Assembly: GCA_021805685.1 (NCBI GenBank) | Contig: JAJZET010000228.1 | Location: 1 to 46,146, forward strand | Direction of reading: 5' to 3' | Source of the DNA: Pseudomonadota bacterium | GTDB lineage: Bacteria > Pseudomonadota > Gammaproteobacteria > Xanthomonadales > Rhodanobacteraceae | DNA length: 46,146 nucleotides | Part shown: positions 7,556-16,646 of the stretch, piece by piece | Layout of the letters: each line of letters begins with the position of its first letter | Numbering within the stretch: the first letter of the stretch is position 1 | The notes under the pieces: generated by a model | What the model saw: only the letters and a program-made list of their open reading frames with translations | What the model was told of the DNA's origin: nothing | Database searches by the model: none | Made by a program: the position numbers and the translations under genes

Positions 7556-8092
7556 ATGCGGACCTCGTTCCTTTTGCTCGCGGCCGCTGCCTTGCTGGGC
7601 AGCACATGCGCCATCGCCGACGATTCGATGTCGCTCAACCGGTTTCCCCACAAGGTCGAACCGGTGCTGGTGCGTGTGGATGCGCACGGCAGGGTCACCG
7701 AAGCTTCTCCAGCCTACGCGCTGCCAGCGAAGATGTCCCGGTTGCTGAACGCCAATATCCGGGAAATGATCAGCAAACCTGCCACCGACAAACATGGCAG
7801 GCCCATATCAAGCGAGTTCATCATGAACTTGGCGCTACAGGCCAAACCGAGCGGCGTGGGCCACTACGAGGCTTATTTCACCTATGTCTCGGCCAAACCC
7901 GTACCACCGGGTTCGTGGTACTGGGTGCATATCGATGGCGTCCGCCTGGCGCTGGCCAACCAGGAGAGCCTGTATATCCACCGCATGCGCCCAGCCCTCC
8001 CAGTACAACCGGACTTCAGCGGTTACCGCACCACCGTCACACCACCCCAGCAAATGCCTGCAATGCAAAGTCATCCGCAACACGCGCGATGA
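7556..8092 (+). CDS. Unrecognised secreted protein
   Basis: A protein of 178 residues with a clear signal peptide (MRTSFLLLAAAALLGSTCAIA, cleavage near residue 21) and therefore probably periplasmic. The mature part has no motif I recognise. It includes YEAYFTYVSAKPVPPGSWYWVHIDG around residues 102-127, with several aromatic and proline residues, and ends in a Gln/Pro/His-rich tail. The residues around ALQAKPSGVGHYEAYF resemble periplasmic TonB-type C-terminal folds only weakly, so no function is claimed. An AAGGAC site lies 8 bases before the ATG. A strong bidirectional terminator follows at 8109-8138. Confidence 0.7.
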   Translation: MRTSFLLLAAAALLGSTCAIADDSMSLNRFPHKVEPVLVRVDAHGRVTEASPAYALPAKMSRLLNANIREMISKPATDKHGRPISSEFIMNLALQAKPSGVGHYEAYFTYVSAKPVPPGSWYWVHIDGVRLALANQESLYIHRMRPALPVQPDFSGYRTTVTPPQQMPAMQSHPQHAR

Positions 8093-8108
8093 ATCCACGT
8101 GCACAACG

Positions 8109-8138
8109 AAAAGGCCCGTCGCCTGCGACGGGCCTTTT
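8109..8138. terminator. Bidirectional intrinsic terminator between convergent genes
   Basis: 14-base arms AAAAGGCCCGTCGC (8109-8122) and its exact complement (8125-8138) give a GC stem flanked by A-run and T-run. It can serve both the secreted protein gene (plus) and htpG (minus). Confidence 0.9.
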
Positions 8139-8163
8139 CGTCAAGAGGATTGGCGGTGGAGAT

Positions 8164-10038
8164 TTAGCTGCCCAGCAGCACCCGGTTCAAGCGCTGCACG
8201 AATGCGGCCGGGTCGGCCAGCTGTGCGCCAGCGGCAATCTCGGCCTGCTCCAGCAGCAGCGTGGCCAAGTCCTTCGCCTTGGCCTCGTCGGCTTCGGCTT
8301 CGACGCGCTTGAGCAAGGCATGCTGCGGATTGATCTCCAGCGTGGGCTTGCTGTCGGGTAGCTCCTGGCCGGCTTCGCGCAGCAGGCGGGCGAGATGCGG
8401 CGCCATCTCGTAGTCGTTGAGCGCCAGGCAGGAGGGTGAATCGGTGAGGCGGGCAGAAACCTTCACCTCGCCCACGCGCTCGCCGAGCAGCTCCTTGAGT
8501 TTCTTGAGCAGCGGCTCGGCCTCTCTGGCCGCCTCCTCCTGCTGCTTCTTCTCGGCCTCGTCCAGCGGCAACTCGCCCTTGGCCACGTTGCGCAGCTTCT
8601 TGCCCTCGTACTCGCCGAGGTAGCCGACCATCCACTCGTCGATCCGGTCGAACATCAGGAGTACCTCGATGCCCTTGGCACGGAACGCCTCCAGCTGCGG
8701 GCTGCCAGCGGCGGCGGCGTAGCTGTCGGCGGTGACGTACCAGATCGCATCCTGGCCCACCGCCATGCGGCCGAGGTAGTCGTCCAGCGAGACGTTCTGC
8801 CTGGCGCCCTCGCCCTTGGTGGACGCGAAGCGCAGCAGCTTGGCGATGCGCTCGCGGTTGCTGGCGTCCTCGCTGATGCCTTCCTTCAGCGTGTTGCCGA
8901 AGGCCTTGAGGAAGGTGGCGAACTTCTCGGGCTCATCCTTGGCCAGCTTCTCGATCAGATCCAGCACGCGCTTCACGCAGGCGGACTTGATGCGCTCCAA
9001 CTGGCGGTTGTGCTGCAGGATCTCGCGACTGACATTGAGCGGAAGGTCGTCGGCATCCACCACGCCGCGCACGAAGCGCAGGTAGTTCGGCAGCAGCTCC
9101 TCAGCCGCGTCCATGATGAAGACGCGCTTGATGTAGAGCTTCAACCCCTTGCGCTCGTCGCGCCCGCCCATCATCAGGTCGAACGGCGGCTGCGAAGGAA
9201 GGTAGAGCAGCGTGGTGAAGCTCTGGCTGCCCTCGACGCGGTTGTGCGTCCACGCCAGCGCATCATTGAAGTCGTGGCCCAGCGATTTGTAGAAGCCCTG
9301 GTAGTCCTCGTCCGAAATCTCGGACTTGGGCTTGGCCCACAATGCGGAGGCATCGTTGGCGGTTTCCCACTCGTCGGTTGGCTTGCCTTCCTTCTCCACC
9401 GGGATGCGGATCGGAAAGGCGACGTGGTCGGAATACTTGCGGATCAGCGACTTCAGTTGCCAGCCCTTGAGGAATTCGTCCTCGTCGGCCTTGAGGTGCA
9501 GGATCACCGCGGTGCCGCGCTCGGCCAGTTCGACCGGCTCCAGCGCGTATTCGCCCTTGCCGTCGCTCTCCCACTTCACGCCCTCGCCGGCCGGCGCGTC
9601 GGCGCGCCGGGTGAGCACGCTGACCTTGTCGGCCACCACGAACGCGGAATAGAAGCCCACGCCGAACTGGCCGATCAGCCGGGCGTCGGCCTTCTGTTCG
9701 CCACTCATCGCCTCAAGGAAGCGGCGCGTGCCGGAGCTGGCGATGGTGCCGATATTCGCCACCACCTCGTCGCGCGTCATGCCGATGCCGTTGTCGCGCA
9801 CGGTGATGGTGCGCGCGGCTTCGTCCCAGCTCACGTCGATGTGCAGGTCACCTTCGCCCGCCAGCAGCTCGGGCTTGCCGATGGCCTCGAAGCGCAGCTT
9901 GTCGCAGGCGTCGGAGGCATTGGAGATCAGCTCGCGCAGGAAGATCTCCTTGTGCGAGTACAGCGAATGGGTAACCAGGTGCAGCACCTGGGCGACTTCG
10001 GCTTCGAATTTGCGGGTTTCGGTGGCGGTTGAGTTCAT
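8164..10038 (-). CDS. htpG: Molecular chaperone HtpG (bacterial Hsp90)
   Basis: A protein of 624 residues, normal for HtpG. The N-terminal ATPase (GHKL) domain is intact: the stretch [18 protein letters not shown] carries the catalytic Glu and Asn, with [11 protein letters not shown] and [11 protein letters not shown] for the nucleotide lid. The middle domain contains [16 protein letters not shown] and [28 protein letters not shown]. The C-terminal dimerisation domain ends LLGS. It is a cytoplasmic, heat-induced folding chaperone. The ATG at 10038 fits the family start ([15 protein letters not shown]). It follows htpX by 70 bases on the same strand. No confident sigma-32 promoter was found in that gap. 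Confidence 0.97.
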   Translation of the reverse strand: MNSTATETRKFEAEVAQVLHLVTHSLYSHKEIFLRELISNASDACDKLRFEAIGKPELLAGEGDLHIDVSWDEAARTITVRDNGIGMTRDEVVANIGTIASSGTRRFLEAMSGEQKADARLIGQFGVGFYSAFVVADKVSVLTRRADAPAGEGVKWESDGKGEYALEPVELAERGTAVILHLKADEDEFLKGWQLKSLIRKYSDHVAFPIRIPVEKEGKPTDEWETANDASALWAKPKSEISDEDYQGFYKSLGHDFNDALAWTHNRVEGSQSFTTLLYLPSQPPFDLMMGGRDERKGLKLYIKRVFIMDAAEELLPNYLRFVRGVVDADDLPLNVSREILQHNRQLERIKSACVKRVLDLIEKLAKDEPEKFATFLKAFGNTLKEGISEDASNRERIAKLLRFASTKGEGARQNVSLDDYLGRMAVGQDAIWYVTADSYAAAAGSPQLEAFRAKGIEVLLMFDRIDEWMVGYLGEYEGKKLRNVAKGELPLDEAEKKQQEEAAREAEPLLKKLKELLGERVGEVKVSARLTDSPSCLALNDYEMAPHLARLLREAGQELPDSKPTLEINPQHALLKRVEAEADEAKAKDLATLLLEQAEIAAGAQLADPAAFVQRLNRVLLGS

Positions 10039-10108
10039 CGGTTTGGCTTCCCTGAAAGTCCGGCATGCACGCCGGTTGGTTCTTCGCGCCCAAGCAGGAG
10101 CGCGCAAA

Positions 10109-11002
10109 TCAAGCAGCGTTCTGCAGCGCGGCGATGCGCTCTTCCAGCGGCGGATGGCTCATGAACAGGCGCTGGAAGCCGGTGCCCATGCGATCGGAGA
10201 TGCCAAACGCAGCGAGGGTCTTCGGCAGGCTGTTCTCGCCGTGCCCCGCCTGCAGCCGCTGCAGCGCGGAAATCATCGCGCCGCGGCCGGCCAGCTTGGC
10301 GCCGGCCGCGTCGGCGTGGAACTCGCGCCAGCGCGAGAAGGCCATCACGATCATCGAGGCGAACAGGCCGAACACCAGCTGCAGCGCCATCACGGTGACG
10401 AAATAGCCAATGCCCGTGCCGCCGCGGTTGTCGTCGCGGCCACCGGACAGCCAGCTGTCCACCAGCCGTCCCACCACGCGCGCGGCCAGGATCACCAGTG
10501 TGTTCAGCACGCCCTGGATCAGGGTCATGGTCACCATGTCGCCGTTGGCGACGTGGCCGATCTCATGACCGAGCACGGCGGCCACCTGGTCGCGGTCCAT
10601 CTGCTGCAGCAGGCCGGTGCTTACCGCCACCAGCGCGCTGTTCTTGGTCATGCCGGTGGCGAAGGCGTTCATTTCCGGCGCGTCGTAGATAGCCACCTCG
10701 GGCATGCCGATGCCTGCGTTCTGCGCGTGCCGGCCCACCGTCTCCACCAGCCAGCGCTCGGCTTCGCTGGCCGGCTGCTCGATCACCCGTGCACCGGTGG
10801 TCATCTTGGCCATCCACTTGGACATGGCCAGCGAGATGAAGGCGCCGCCCATGCCGAACACGGCGGCGTAGATCAGCAGGCCGGTGCTGCCGCCGAACCC
10901 CTGCGCGGCCGCCATCTGGTCCACTCCGAGCAGGTGGCAGACGATGCTCAGCAGGAACAGGACGGCGAGGTTGGTACCGAGGAAAAGAAGGATGCGGCGC
11001 AT
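10109..11002 (-). CDS. htpX: Membrane zinc protease HtpX
   Basis: A protein of 297 residues of the M48B family, an inner-membrane metalloprotease that degrades misfolded membrane proteins with FtsH. Two N-terminal membrane helices (about residues 4-24 and 34-54) are followed by the zinc motif HEIGH in [15 protein letters not shown]. Two further hydrophobic segments and the downstream Glu in [14 protein letters not shown] complete the pattern. The ATG at 11002 begins the family-like [15 protein letters not shown]; a GTG at 11023 would add seven residues but has no better ribosome site. Together with htpG it forms a stress pair. A second M48 protease (bepA) lies at 43980-45677. Confidence 0.95.
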   Translation of the reverse strand: MRRILLFLGTNLAVLFLLSIVCHLLGVDQMAAAQGFGGSTGLLIYAAVFGMGGAFISLAMSKWMAKMTTGARVIEQPASEAERWLVETVGRHAQNAGIGMPEVAIYDAPEMNAFATGMTKNSALVAVSTGLLQQMDRDQVAAVLGHEIGHVANGDMVTMTLIQGVLNTLVILAARVVGRLVDSWLSGGRDDNRGGTGIGYFVTVMALQLVFGLFASMIVMAFSRWREFHADAAGAKLAGRGAMISALQRLQAGHGENSLPKTLAAFGISDRMGTGFQRLFMSHPPLEERIAALQNAA

Positions 11003-11119
11003 GGCTGTCTCGTTGGCAGTCACGGGGACGGAAATCTTGCCGATGAGTGTAGGCGCTGCCGGATGTTTTCAAGCCGGGCTCCACTCGCCAGCGGGGCGGC
11101 AGACAGGCAGACTTCGGCG

Positions 11120-11983
11120 ATGGAATACCGCGGACGCTTCGCTCCCTCGCCCACCGGCCTGCTGCACTTCGGCTCGCTGGTCGCCGCCGTCGGCAGCTGG
11201 CTGCGCGCGCGGCAGGCCGGCGGCCGCTGGCTGCTGCGCATGGAAGACATCGACCCGCCGCGCGAGGTTCCCGGCTCGGCGGCCGCCATCCTCGCGGCTT
11301 TGCCGGCGTTCGGGCTGGTCGCGGACGAACCGGTGCTGCTGCAGTCGGAGCGCCGCGCCGCCTACGACGCCGCGTTTGCACGGCTGCGCGAGATTGACGC
11401 GGTGTTTCCCTGCTGGTGCAGCCGCAGCGAACTGGCCGCCGCCGGACCGCATCGCGACGGACGCTGCACCAGCCGGCCCGACCCGGGCCGCGAACCGGCA
11501 TGGCGGTTGCGTACGCCGGACATCGACGTCGCCTTCGACGACGCCTTGCAGGGACCGCAGCGACAGAACCTGCGCGAAGCCGCCGGCGACTTCGTGATAC
11601 GCCGCGTCGAGGGCCTGTATTCCTACCAACTGGCCTGCGTGGTGGACGACGCCCACCAGGGCATCACCGAGGTGGTGCGCGGCAGCGACCTGCTCGACTC
11701 CACGCCGCGGCAGATCCACCTGCAACGCCTGCTGGGACTGCCCACGCCACGCTACCTGCACCTGCCGCTGGCGCTGGACGCGCAGGGACGCAAATTGTCC
11801 AAGTCGTCGCAGGCGGTGCCGGTCGATCCCGCCGATCCGCTGCCGGCCTTGCGCCGTGCGCTGGAGTTCCTTGGCCAGCCACCTACCGCCGAGGCCGGGG
11901 ACGCGCCTACATTGCTGGCTTCGGCATCGCGCCGCTTCGATCCGACCCGCCTGCCGCACCGCAACGGTTGCTTTGCCGGCTGA
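11120..11983 (+). CDS. gluQ: Glutamyl-queuosine tRNA(Asp) synthetase
   Basis: A protein of 287 residues resembling the catalytic half of glutamyl-tRNA synthetase. It opens with GRFAPSPTGLLHFGSL, the HIGH-type motif, and has the KLSKS lysine motif at RKLSKSSQ. It lacks the anticodon-binding domain, which together with the length identifies GluQRS. Cysteines in FPCWCSRSEL and a later DGRC form the zinc site of the family. The enzyme attaches glutamate to queuosine in tRNA-Asp. It is divergent from htpX. Its 3' end overlaps a probable promoter for the following reductase gene. Confidence 0.93.
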   Translation: MEYRGRFAPSPTGLLHFGSLVAAVGSWLRARQAGGRWLLRMEDIDPPREVPGSAAAILAALPAFGLVADEPVLLQSERRAAYDAAFARLREIDAVFPCWCSRSELAAAGPHRDGRCTSRPDPGREPAWRLRTPDIDVAFDDALQGPQRQNLREAAGDFVIRRVEGLYSYQLACVVDDAHQGITEVVRGSDLLDSTPRQIHLQRLLGLPTPRYLHLPLALDAQGRKLSKSSQAVPVDPADPLPALRRALEFLGQPPTAEAGDAPTLLASASRRFDPTRLPHRNGCFAG

Positions 11984-11994
11984 GCAGTTATAAA
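11968..11994 (+). promoter_or_regulatory. Possible sigma-70 promoter for the acetoacetyl-CoA reductase gene
   Basis: TTGCTT (11968-11973), 15 bases, then TATAAA (11989-11994). The spacer is short, but the -10 is the best in this GC-rich area. It would give a leader of about 65 bases before the ATG at 12068. Confidence 0.4.
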
Positions 11995-12067
11995 TCTGGC
12001 GGGTGGGCCGACGCCGGTTGCCGACCGTTGCGCGAGGCGCCCATCATCCAACCCAAGGAGACTCGAC

Positions 12068-12808
12068 ATGACGCAGCGCACGGCATTGGTTACGGGCGGC
12101 ACGGGCGGCATCGGCAGCGCCATCGTGCGCTACCTCGCCCGCCAGGGGCATCGGGTCGCCACCAACTACCGCAATGCCGAGAAGGCCGAAGCCTGGCGCA
12201 AGGCCATGGCCGACGAGGGGATCGAGGTGTGCATGGTGTCCGGCGACGTCTCCGACCCGGCCTCCAGCGAGGCGATGATCCAGGAGATCGCCGGCCAGTG
12301 CGGCCCGGTGGACATCCTGGTCAACAACGCGGGCATCACCCGCGACACCACCTTTCACAAGATGAGCTACCAGCAGTGGACGGAGGTGCTGAACACCAAC
12401 CTCAACGCCTGCTTCAACGTCACCCGCCCGGTGATCGAGGGCATGCGCGAGCGCAAGTGGGGTCGCATCGTGCAGATCAGCTCGATCAACGGCCAGAAGG
12501 GCCAGTACGGTCAGGCCAACTACGCCGCCGCCAAGGCCGGCATGCACGGCTTCACCATCTCGCTGGCACAGGAAAACGCCAAGTTCGGCATCACCGTGAA
12601 CACCGTCTCGCCCGGCTACGTCGGCACCGACATGGTGATGGCGGTGCCGGAGGAGGTGCGCGCGAAAATCGTGGCGCAGATCCCGGTGGGCCGGCTCGGC
12701 CGTCCCGACGAGATCGCCCACGCCGTGGCCTTCTTCACCGGCGACGAGGCGGCGTGGATCACCGGCGCCAACCTCGCCATCAACGGCGGGCACTACATGG
12801 GTTGGTAG
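12068..12808 (+). CDS. phbB: Acetoacetyl-CoA reductase (PhbB/PhaB type, SDR family)
   Basis: A short-chain dehydrogenase of 246 residues. The NADPH-binding TGGTGGIG lies at about residues 9-16, NNAG at about 88-91, and the catalytic Ser-Tyr-Lys in QISSINGQKGQYGQANYAAAKAG. The QKGQYGQ.NY stretch, the NTVSPGYV.T.MV region and the GGHYMGW ending are the pattern of PHB-type acetoacetyl-CoA reductases rather than FabG. It reduces acetoacetyl-CoA to (R)-3-hydroxybutyryl-CoA for polyhydroxybutyrate. An AAGGAGA site precedes the ATG. No thiolase or PHB synthase is visible nearby, so the pathway genes must be elsewhere. Confidence 0.9.
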   Translation: MTQRTALVTGGTGGIGSAIVRYLARQGHRVATNYRNAEKAEAWRKAMADEGIEVCMVSGDVSDPASSEAMIQEIAGQCGPVDILVNNAGITRDTTFHKMSYQQWTEVLNTNLNACFNVTRPVIEGMRERKWGRIVQISSINGQKGQYGQANYAAAKAGMHGFTISLAQENAKFGITVNTVSPGYVGTDMVMAVPEEVRAKIVAQIPVGRLGRPDEIAHAVAFFTGDEAAWITGANLAINGGHYMGW

Positions 12809-12879
12809 CCGTTGCTCCGGGGCCGGCCCGCCCGGGCATGGCCGGCCCCGACACGAACACGGCGACGCGCCGGACACCG

Positions 12880-14196
12880 ATGGAAACGACCTTCTCCGCA
12901 CCGCTGGGCAAGATCCTCGACCTGCTGCTCGACGCCATCTGCATCGTCGACGCAGAGGGGTACTACGTGTTTGTCAGTGCCGCTTTCGAGCGCATCTTCG
13001 GCTATGCCCCCGACGAAGTGATCGGCAGGCAGATGATCGACCTGGTGCATCCCGAGGACCGGGAGATCACACTGCGCACGGCCGCTGCAATCATGGACGG
13101 CAAGCATGCGTCCAATTTCCAGAATCGCTACGTGCGCAAGGACGGCCGGATCGTGCACATAATGTGGTCGGCGCGCTGGTCCGAGGACGACTGCGTGCGG
13201 ATCGCCGTAGCCCGCGACATCACCGAACTCAAGCGCGCCGAGTCGATGCGCCTGGCACTCCACGCCATCTCCGAGACGGCGCACGCCGCCCAGGATCTGC
13301 CTGCCGTGTTCGAGCAGGTGCACCGGATCGTCGACGACATCCTGCCCATGGCCAGCTTCATCGTCGCCCTGCGGAACCCGGTGGATGGCCGCCTCGAAGT
13401 CCCGTATGCCGCCTGCGGCGGCGAGGCGCCGCCCACCGCGGGAAGCCTCGCCGCCGAGGTGATCCGCAGCGACAAGGCCGTGCAATCGACCGTCGGGGAT
13501 TCGCACTGGTTGGGCGTGCCGCTGTACGCGAAGGAAAGCCCGATCGGGGCGCTGGTCGTGGAGCAGAAAGTGCGAACCAGCCATGCCAGGGCCGACGCCG
13601 AACTGCTGGAATTCGTCGCCACCCAACTGGGCACGGTGATCGAGCGCAAGCAGGACCAGGTCCAACTGCACCACCTGGCCCTGCACGACCCGCTGACCGA
13701 CCTGCCCAACCGTACCCTGTTCCACAACCGCCTGCAGGCCACGCTGGAGAGCGCCGCGCGTGCGGAATCGCGGGCGGCCCTGCTCTACATCGACCTGGAC
13801 GGCTTCAAGCAGGTCAACGACGTGCATGGCCATGCCGTCGGCGACCTGCTGCTGTGCGAGGTCGCTGCCCGCATCCGCGGTTGCCTGCGCGAACGCGATA
13901 CGGCGGCGCGCGTCGGCGGCGACGAGTTCGTGGTGCTGCTGGATGTGGCCACGCCAGGGCATGCTGTAGAGGTCGCGGAACGGATCCGCACGGCGCTGGC
14001 CCGGACCCATCTGTTGCAAGGCCAGATGATCCGCGTCTCGGCCAGCATCGGCGTGGCCACGTTCCCGCAGGACGGCCAGGACAGCGAGCAGCTGAGCCGG
14101 GCGGCCGATCGGGCCATGTACCGGGCCAAGAAGGCCGGCGGCAACCGCACCCGGACCGCTGCTCCGGCCGAGGCCGAGGCCGGCGATCAGGCCTGA
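12880..14196 (+). CDS. Diguanylate cyclase with PAS and GAF sensor domains
   Basis: A protein of 438 residues. A PAS domain covers about residues 10-118 (VDAEGYYVFVSAAFERIFGYAPDEVIG, ending RDITELKRAE), then a GAF-like domain about 125-258, then GGDEF from about 265. The catalytic GGDEF is at 346-350 in RVGGDEFVVLL, and the product-inhibition site RERD lies at 337-340, exactly five residues before it. It should make cyclic di-GMP and be inhibited by it. No membrane helix or EAL domain is present, so it is a cytoplasmic sensor. An in-frame ATG at 12838 would add 14 residues; the start is uncertain. Its end overlaps the convergent tcdA by 10 bases. Confidence 0.92.
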   Translation: METTFSAPLGKILDLLLDAICIVDAEGYYVFVSAAFERIFGYAPDEVIGRQMIDLVHPEDREITLRTAAAIMDGKHASNFQNRYVRKDGRIVHIMWSARWSEDDCVRIAVARDITELKRAESMRLALHAISETAHAAQDLPAVFEQVHRIVDDILPMASFIVALRNPVDGRLEVPYAACGGEAPPTAGSLAAEVIRSDKAVQSTVGDSHWLGVPLYAKESPIGALVVEQKVRTSHARADAELLEFVATQLGTVIERKQDQVQLHHLALHDPLTDLPNRTLFHNRLQATLESAARAESRAALLYIDLDGFKQVNDVHGHAVGDLLLCEVAARIRGCLRERDTAARVGGDEFVVLLDVATPGHAVEVAERIRTALARTHLLQGQMIRVSASIGVATFPQDGQDSEQLSRAADRAMYRAKKAGGNRTRTAAPAEAEAGDQA

Positions 14197-14981
14197 TCGG
14201 CCTGCAGCAAGCGCTCCATCACCTTGCCCACCGCCGCAAAGGCGAATGCGCCGGTAACGTGCGTCGCCGCGCCCAGCCCGCCGCCGCAGGCCAGGTTCAG
14301 GGCATCGCCGCCCGGCGGCCGGTTGCCGCACACGCTGCCATCGGGCTGCGGGTACTGCACGTTCTGCAGCGAATACACGGCCGACACGCCGAAGTAGCGG
14401 TCCGGGTTGCGCGGAAAATGGAAATCGGTGCGGAGCTTCTTGCGGATCAGGCTGAACATCGCATCGTGCTCGGTGCGCGAGAGGTCGCGCACGCGGATCT
14501 GCGTGGGGTCGGTGCGACCGCCCGCCGAACCCACGCTGACGATGGGAAGCTTGCGGCGGCGGCACCATGCGATCATCTCCAGCTTGACGCGGAAGGCGTC
14601 GCAGGCGTCCAGCACCGCGTCGTAGCCACGGTCCAGCAACTCGTCCAGCGTGGAAGTGGTGAGGAAGCGCTCGATGCCCTCCAGCCGCAAGGCCGGGTTG
14701 ATCGCACGCAGCCGCGCGGCCATCACGCCCACCTTGGGTTTGCCGAATTCGCCGTCCAGCGCGTGCATCTGGCGGTTGGTGTTCGATACGCATACCTCGT
14801 CGGCGTCGATCAGGGTGAGCCGCCCCACGCCGCTGCGTGCCAGCGCCTCGGCCGCCCACGAGCCCACGCCGCCCACGCCCACCACGCAAACATGGCGCTG
14901 CGCCAGTTTCGCCACGCTGCCGACGCCATACAGCCGTTCGATGCCGGCGAAGCGCTCGTGGGGGAATGCGGTGTCGCTCAT
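14187..14981 (-). CDS. tcdA: tRNA threonylcarbamoyladenosine dehydratase
   Basis: A protein of 264 residues of the E1-like ThiF/CsdL family. The nucleotide-binding loop is in CVVGVGGVGSWAAEALARSG at about residues 32-51, with LIDADEVCVSNTNRQ following. VLDACDAFRVK and IVSVGSAGGRTDPTQI are typical of TcdA. The ATG at 14981 gives the family start with RFAGIERLYG. The enzyme uses ATP to cyclise t6A37 to ct6A in ANN-decoding tRNAs, usually with the CsdA-CsdE sulfur relay, whose genes are not in view. The gene converges on the diguanylate cyclase and diverges from the cytochrome-like gene. Confidence 0.92.
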   Translation of the reverse strand: MSDTAFPHERFAGIERLYGVGSVAKLAQRHVCVVGVGGVGSWAAEALARSGVGRLTLIDADEVCVSNTNRQMHALDGEFGKPKVGVMAARLRAINPALRLEGIERFLTTSTLDELLDRGYDAVLDACDAFRVKLEMIAWCRRRKLPIVSVGSAGGRTDPTQIRVRDLSRTEHDAMFSLIRKKLRTDFHFPRNPDRYFGVSAVYSLQNVQYPQPDGSVCGNRPPGGDALNLACGGGLGAATHVTGAFAFAAVGKVMERLLQADQA

Positions 14982-15064
14982 GGGGTACGGCCTTGCTGCG
15001 GGACGCGCGATTCTATCGCCGGCCGGGTTATGCTCGCCGCATTTCCCCCTTGAAGAGCCGCCCC

Positions 15065-15454
15065 ATGCGTGCAGCACTGCTGATCCTGCTCGGTCTCGCC
15101 ATCGGCGTCATCGGCACCGCCCAGGTGATGAGCGCGCTGGCCGCGCGCAACCCCATGCCCAAGGCGGTGATGCACACCATGGGCTACCACATGGGAGCGC
15201 TGAAGCAGGCGATGAAGGCACAGCAATGCGACGCGGCGAAGACCCTGCCTCACCTGCTGCGTCTGCAATCCACCGCCACCGACATCCTGCCCACGTTCGG
15301 CATCGCCGACCGCGGCTTCAGCGACGACGAGAACAAGCTGCAGGCCAGCCTGCAGCAGGCCATCGCATCCGCCCCGGCCAACTGCGCGGCGCTCGCCACG
15401 GCGCTGAAGCCCGTGGGCGAGTCCTGCCAGGACTGCCACCAGCAATACCGCTAG
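15065..15454 (+). CDS. Small cytochrome c'/c556-like protein
   Basis: A protein of 129 residues. A single N-terminal hydrophobic segment (about residues 3-26) is a signal peptide or anchor that would carry it to the periplasm. The rest is mainly helical, with one haem-binding motif, CQDCH, five residues from the end (CQDCHQQYR). That layout, a four-helix bundle with a C-terminal CxxCH, is that of cytochrome c' and c556. These are single-haem periplasmic proteins that bind small gases or carry electrons. Another pair of cysteines upstream is not in a CxxCH pattern. The gene diverges from tcdA and overlaps the convergent DUF962 gene by 4 bases. Confidence 0.7.
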   Translation: MRAALLILLGLAIGVIGTAQVMSALAARNPMPKAVMHTMGYHMGALKQAMKAQQCDAAKTLPHLLRLQSTATDILPTFGIADRGFSDDENKLQASLQQAIASAPANCAALATALKPVGESCQDCHQQYR

Positions 15455-15753
15455 AAGCTGAGCTTGCCGCGCAGCATCTGCGCGTACATCACCCAGTCGC
15501 CCAGCAGACTGTAGAGCGGGTGGCGGAAGGTGGCCGGGCGGTTCTTCTCGTAGACGAAGTGGCCGATCCACGCGCAGCCGTAGCCGGCCACCGGCAGCAG
15601 CCACAGCCATGCCGGTCGCCCGCTGGCGATCGCCAGCAGCAGGATCAGCAGCACCAGCGTGCTGCCGACGAAATGCCAGCGCCGGCACAGCCGGTTGCTG
15701 TGCTCGCCCAGGTAGTAGGGATAAAACGCGCGGAAGCTGGCGAATTCGGCCAT
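15451..15753 (-). CDS. DUF962 / Mpo1-like small membrane protein
   Basis: A protein of 100 residues with the DUF962 pattern: FRAFYPYYLGEHSNRLCRRWHFVGS, then two hydrophobic segments (about 30-45 and 48-66), then GHFVYEKNRPATFRHPLYSLLGDW. The conserved His residues of the family are present (H18, H27, H65, H78). Yeast Mpo1 in this family is an iron-dependent dioxygenase acting on long-chain 2-hydroxy fatty acids; whether bacterial members do this is not established. It sits between the cytochrome-like gene (convergent) and pirin (same strand, 10 bases upstream), so it may share pirin's transcript. Confidence 0.85.
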   Translation of the reverse strand: MAEFASFRAFYPYYLGEHSNRLCRRWHFVGSTLVLLILLLAIASGRPAWLWLLPVAGYGCAWIGHFVYEKNRPATFRHPLYSLLGDWVMYAQMLRGKLSF

Positions 15754-15763
15754 GTCGTCCCCC

Positions 15764-16633
15764 TCAGCCCGGCAACGGGATGGATTCCTGCTCGTCGCCC
15801 GGCACGACGGGGAAGCGCCCCTCGCGCCAGTCGGCCTTGGCCTGCTCGATGCGTGCGTCGTCGGCGGCTACGAAATTCCACCAAAGGCGGCGCTCGCCAT
15901 CCAGTGGTGCACCACCGAACAGCATCACGCGACTGGGCCGGATCGCCTTGATCGCCGCCGCAGCGCCGGATTGCGCCGCCATCTGCCCTGCGGCCAGCGT
16001 CGTATTGCACCAGGCCAGCTCGCCCTCGATCACGTGCACGCCGTACTCGGCATGCTCGGCCGGCAGAGCCAGTTCGGCGCCGGCATCGAGCCGTGCCTCG
16101 GCAAAGAACATTGGCGCGAACACCTTTACCGGCGAAGCCTCGCCCCAGCCGGTGCCGGCGATCAGCACCAGCGCGACGCCAGGACGGCGGATGCGCGGCA
16201 ACGCGTCGGCTTCGTGGTGGTGGAAGGCTGGCGCGACCTCCGCCTGGTCGCGCGGCAACGCCACCCAGACCTGGATGCCGTGCAGCCGCTGACCCGCGGC
16301 GCGCACCTCCGGCGGCGTGCGTTCGGAGTGCACGATACCGCGGCCGGCGGTCATCCAGTTCACCTCGCCTGGACGGATGTCGGCCAGGCTGCCCAGGCTG
16401 TCGCGGTGGCGGATGCTGCCATCGAACAGCCAGGTCACCGTGGCCAGGCCGATATGTGGATGCGGCCGTACGTCCATGCCCTTGCCTGGCGCGAAGTCCA
16501 CCGGCCCCATGTGGTCGTAGAACACGAACGGCCCCACGTGACGCGCTTCGAGCACGGGAAGCAGCCGCCGCACGGCGAAACCGTCGCCGAGATCGTGCCG
16601 GCGGCCTTCGATCAGGATCGGTTGCGCGTCCAT
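15764..16633 (-). CDS. Pirin family protein
   Basis: A bicupin of 289 residues. The N-terminal cupin has the pirin signature VRPHPHIGLATVTWLFDG, with GEVNWMTAGRGIVHSE further on; the three His and one Glu are the metal ligands. A second cupin follows, starting about residue 170. The ATG at 16633 is supported by a GGGAGGG site. Bacterial pirins have been reported as quercetin dioxygenases or as regulators, so the exact role is open. The gene lies in a tight minus-strand run with a flavin reductase upstream (13-base gap) and the DUF962 gene downstream, suggesting co-transcription. Confidence 0.92.
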   Translation of the reverse strand: MDAQPILIEGRRHDLGDGFAVRRLLPVLEARHVGPFVFYDHMGPVDFAPGKGMDVRPHPHIGLATVTWLFDGSIRHRDSLGSLADIRPGEVNWMTAGRGIVHSERTPPEVRAAGQRLHGIQVWVALPRDQAEVAPAFHHHEADALPRIRRPGVALVLIAGTGWGEASPVKVFAPMFFAEARLDAGAELALPAEHAEYGVHVIEGELAWCNTTLAAGQMAAQSGAAAAIKAIRPSRVMLFGGAPLDGERRLWWNFVAADDARIEQAKADWREGRFPVVPGDEQESIPLPG

Positions 16634-16646
16634 CGTCCCTCCCCGT

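Noticed and set aside
10039-10108. Heat-shock (sigma-32) promoter before htpG
   Set aside because: No convincing CTTGAAA / CCCCAT-type pair is present in the 70-base gap after htpX.
12068-12808. FabG (fatty acid 3-oxoacyl-ACP reductase) for the SDR gene
   Set aside because: The NYRNAEKAEAW, QKGQYGQANY and GGHYMGW features fit PHB-type acetoacetyl-CoA reductases better, and no fab genes are adjacent.
11416-12879. Long plus-strand frame joined to the diguanylate cyclase
   Set aside because: It is a shifted frame of gluQ and phbB with proline/arginine-rich nonsense; the PAS domain starts after 12880.
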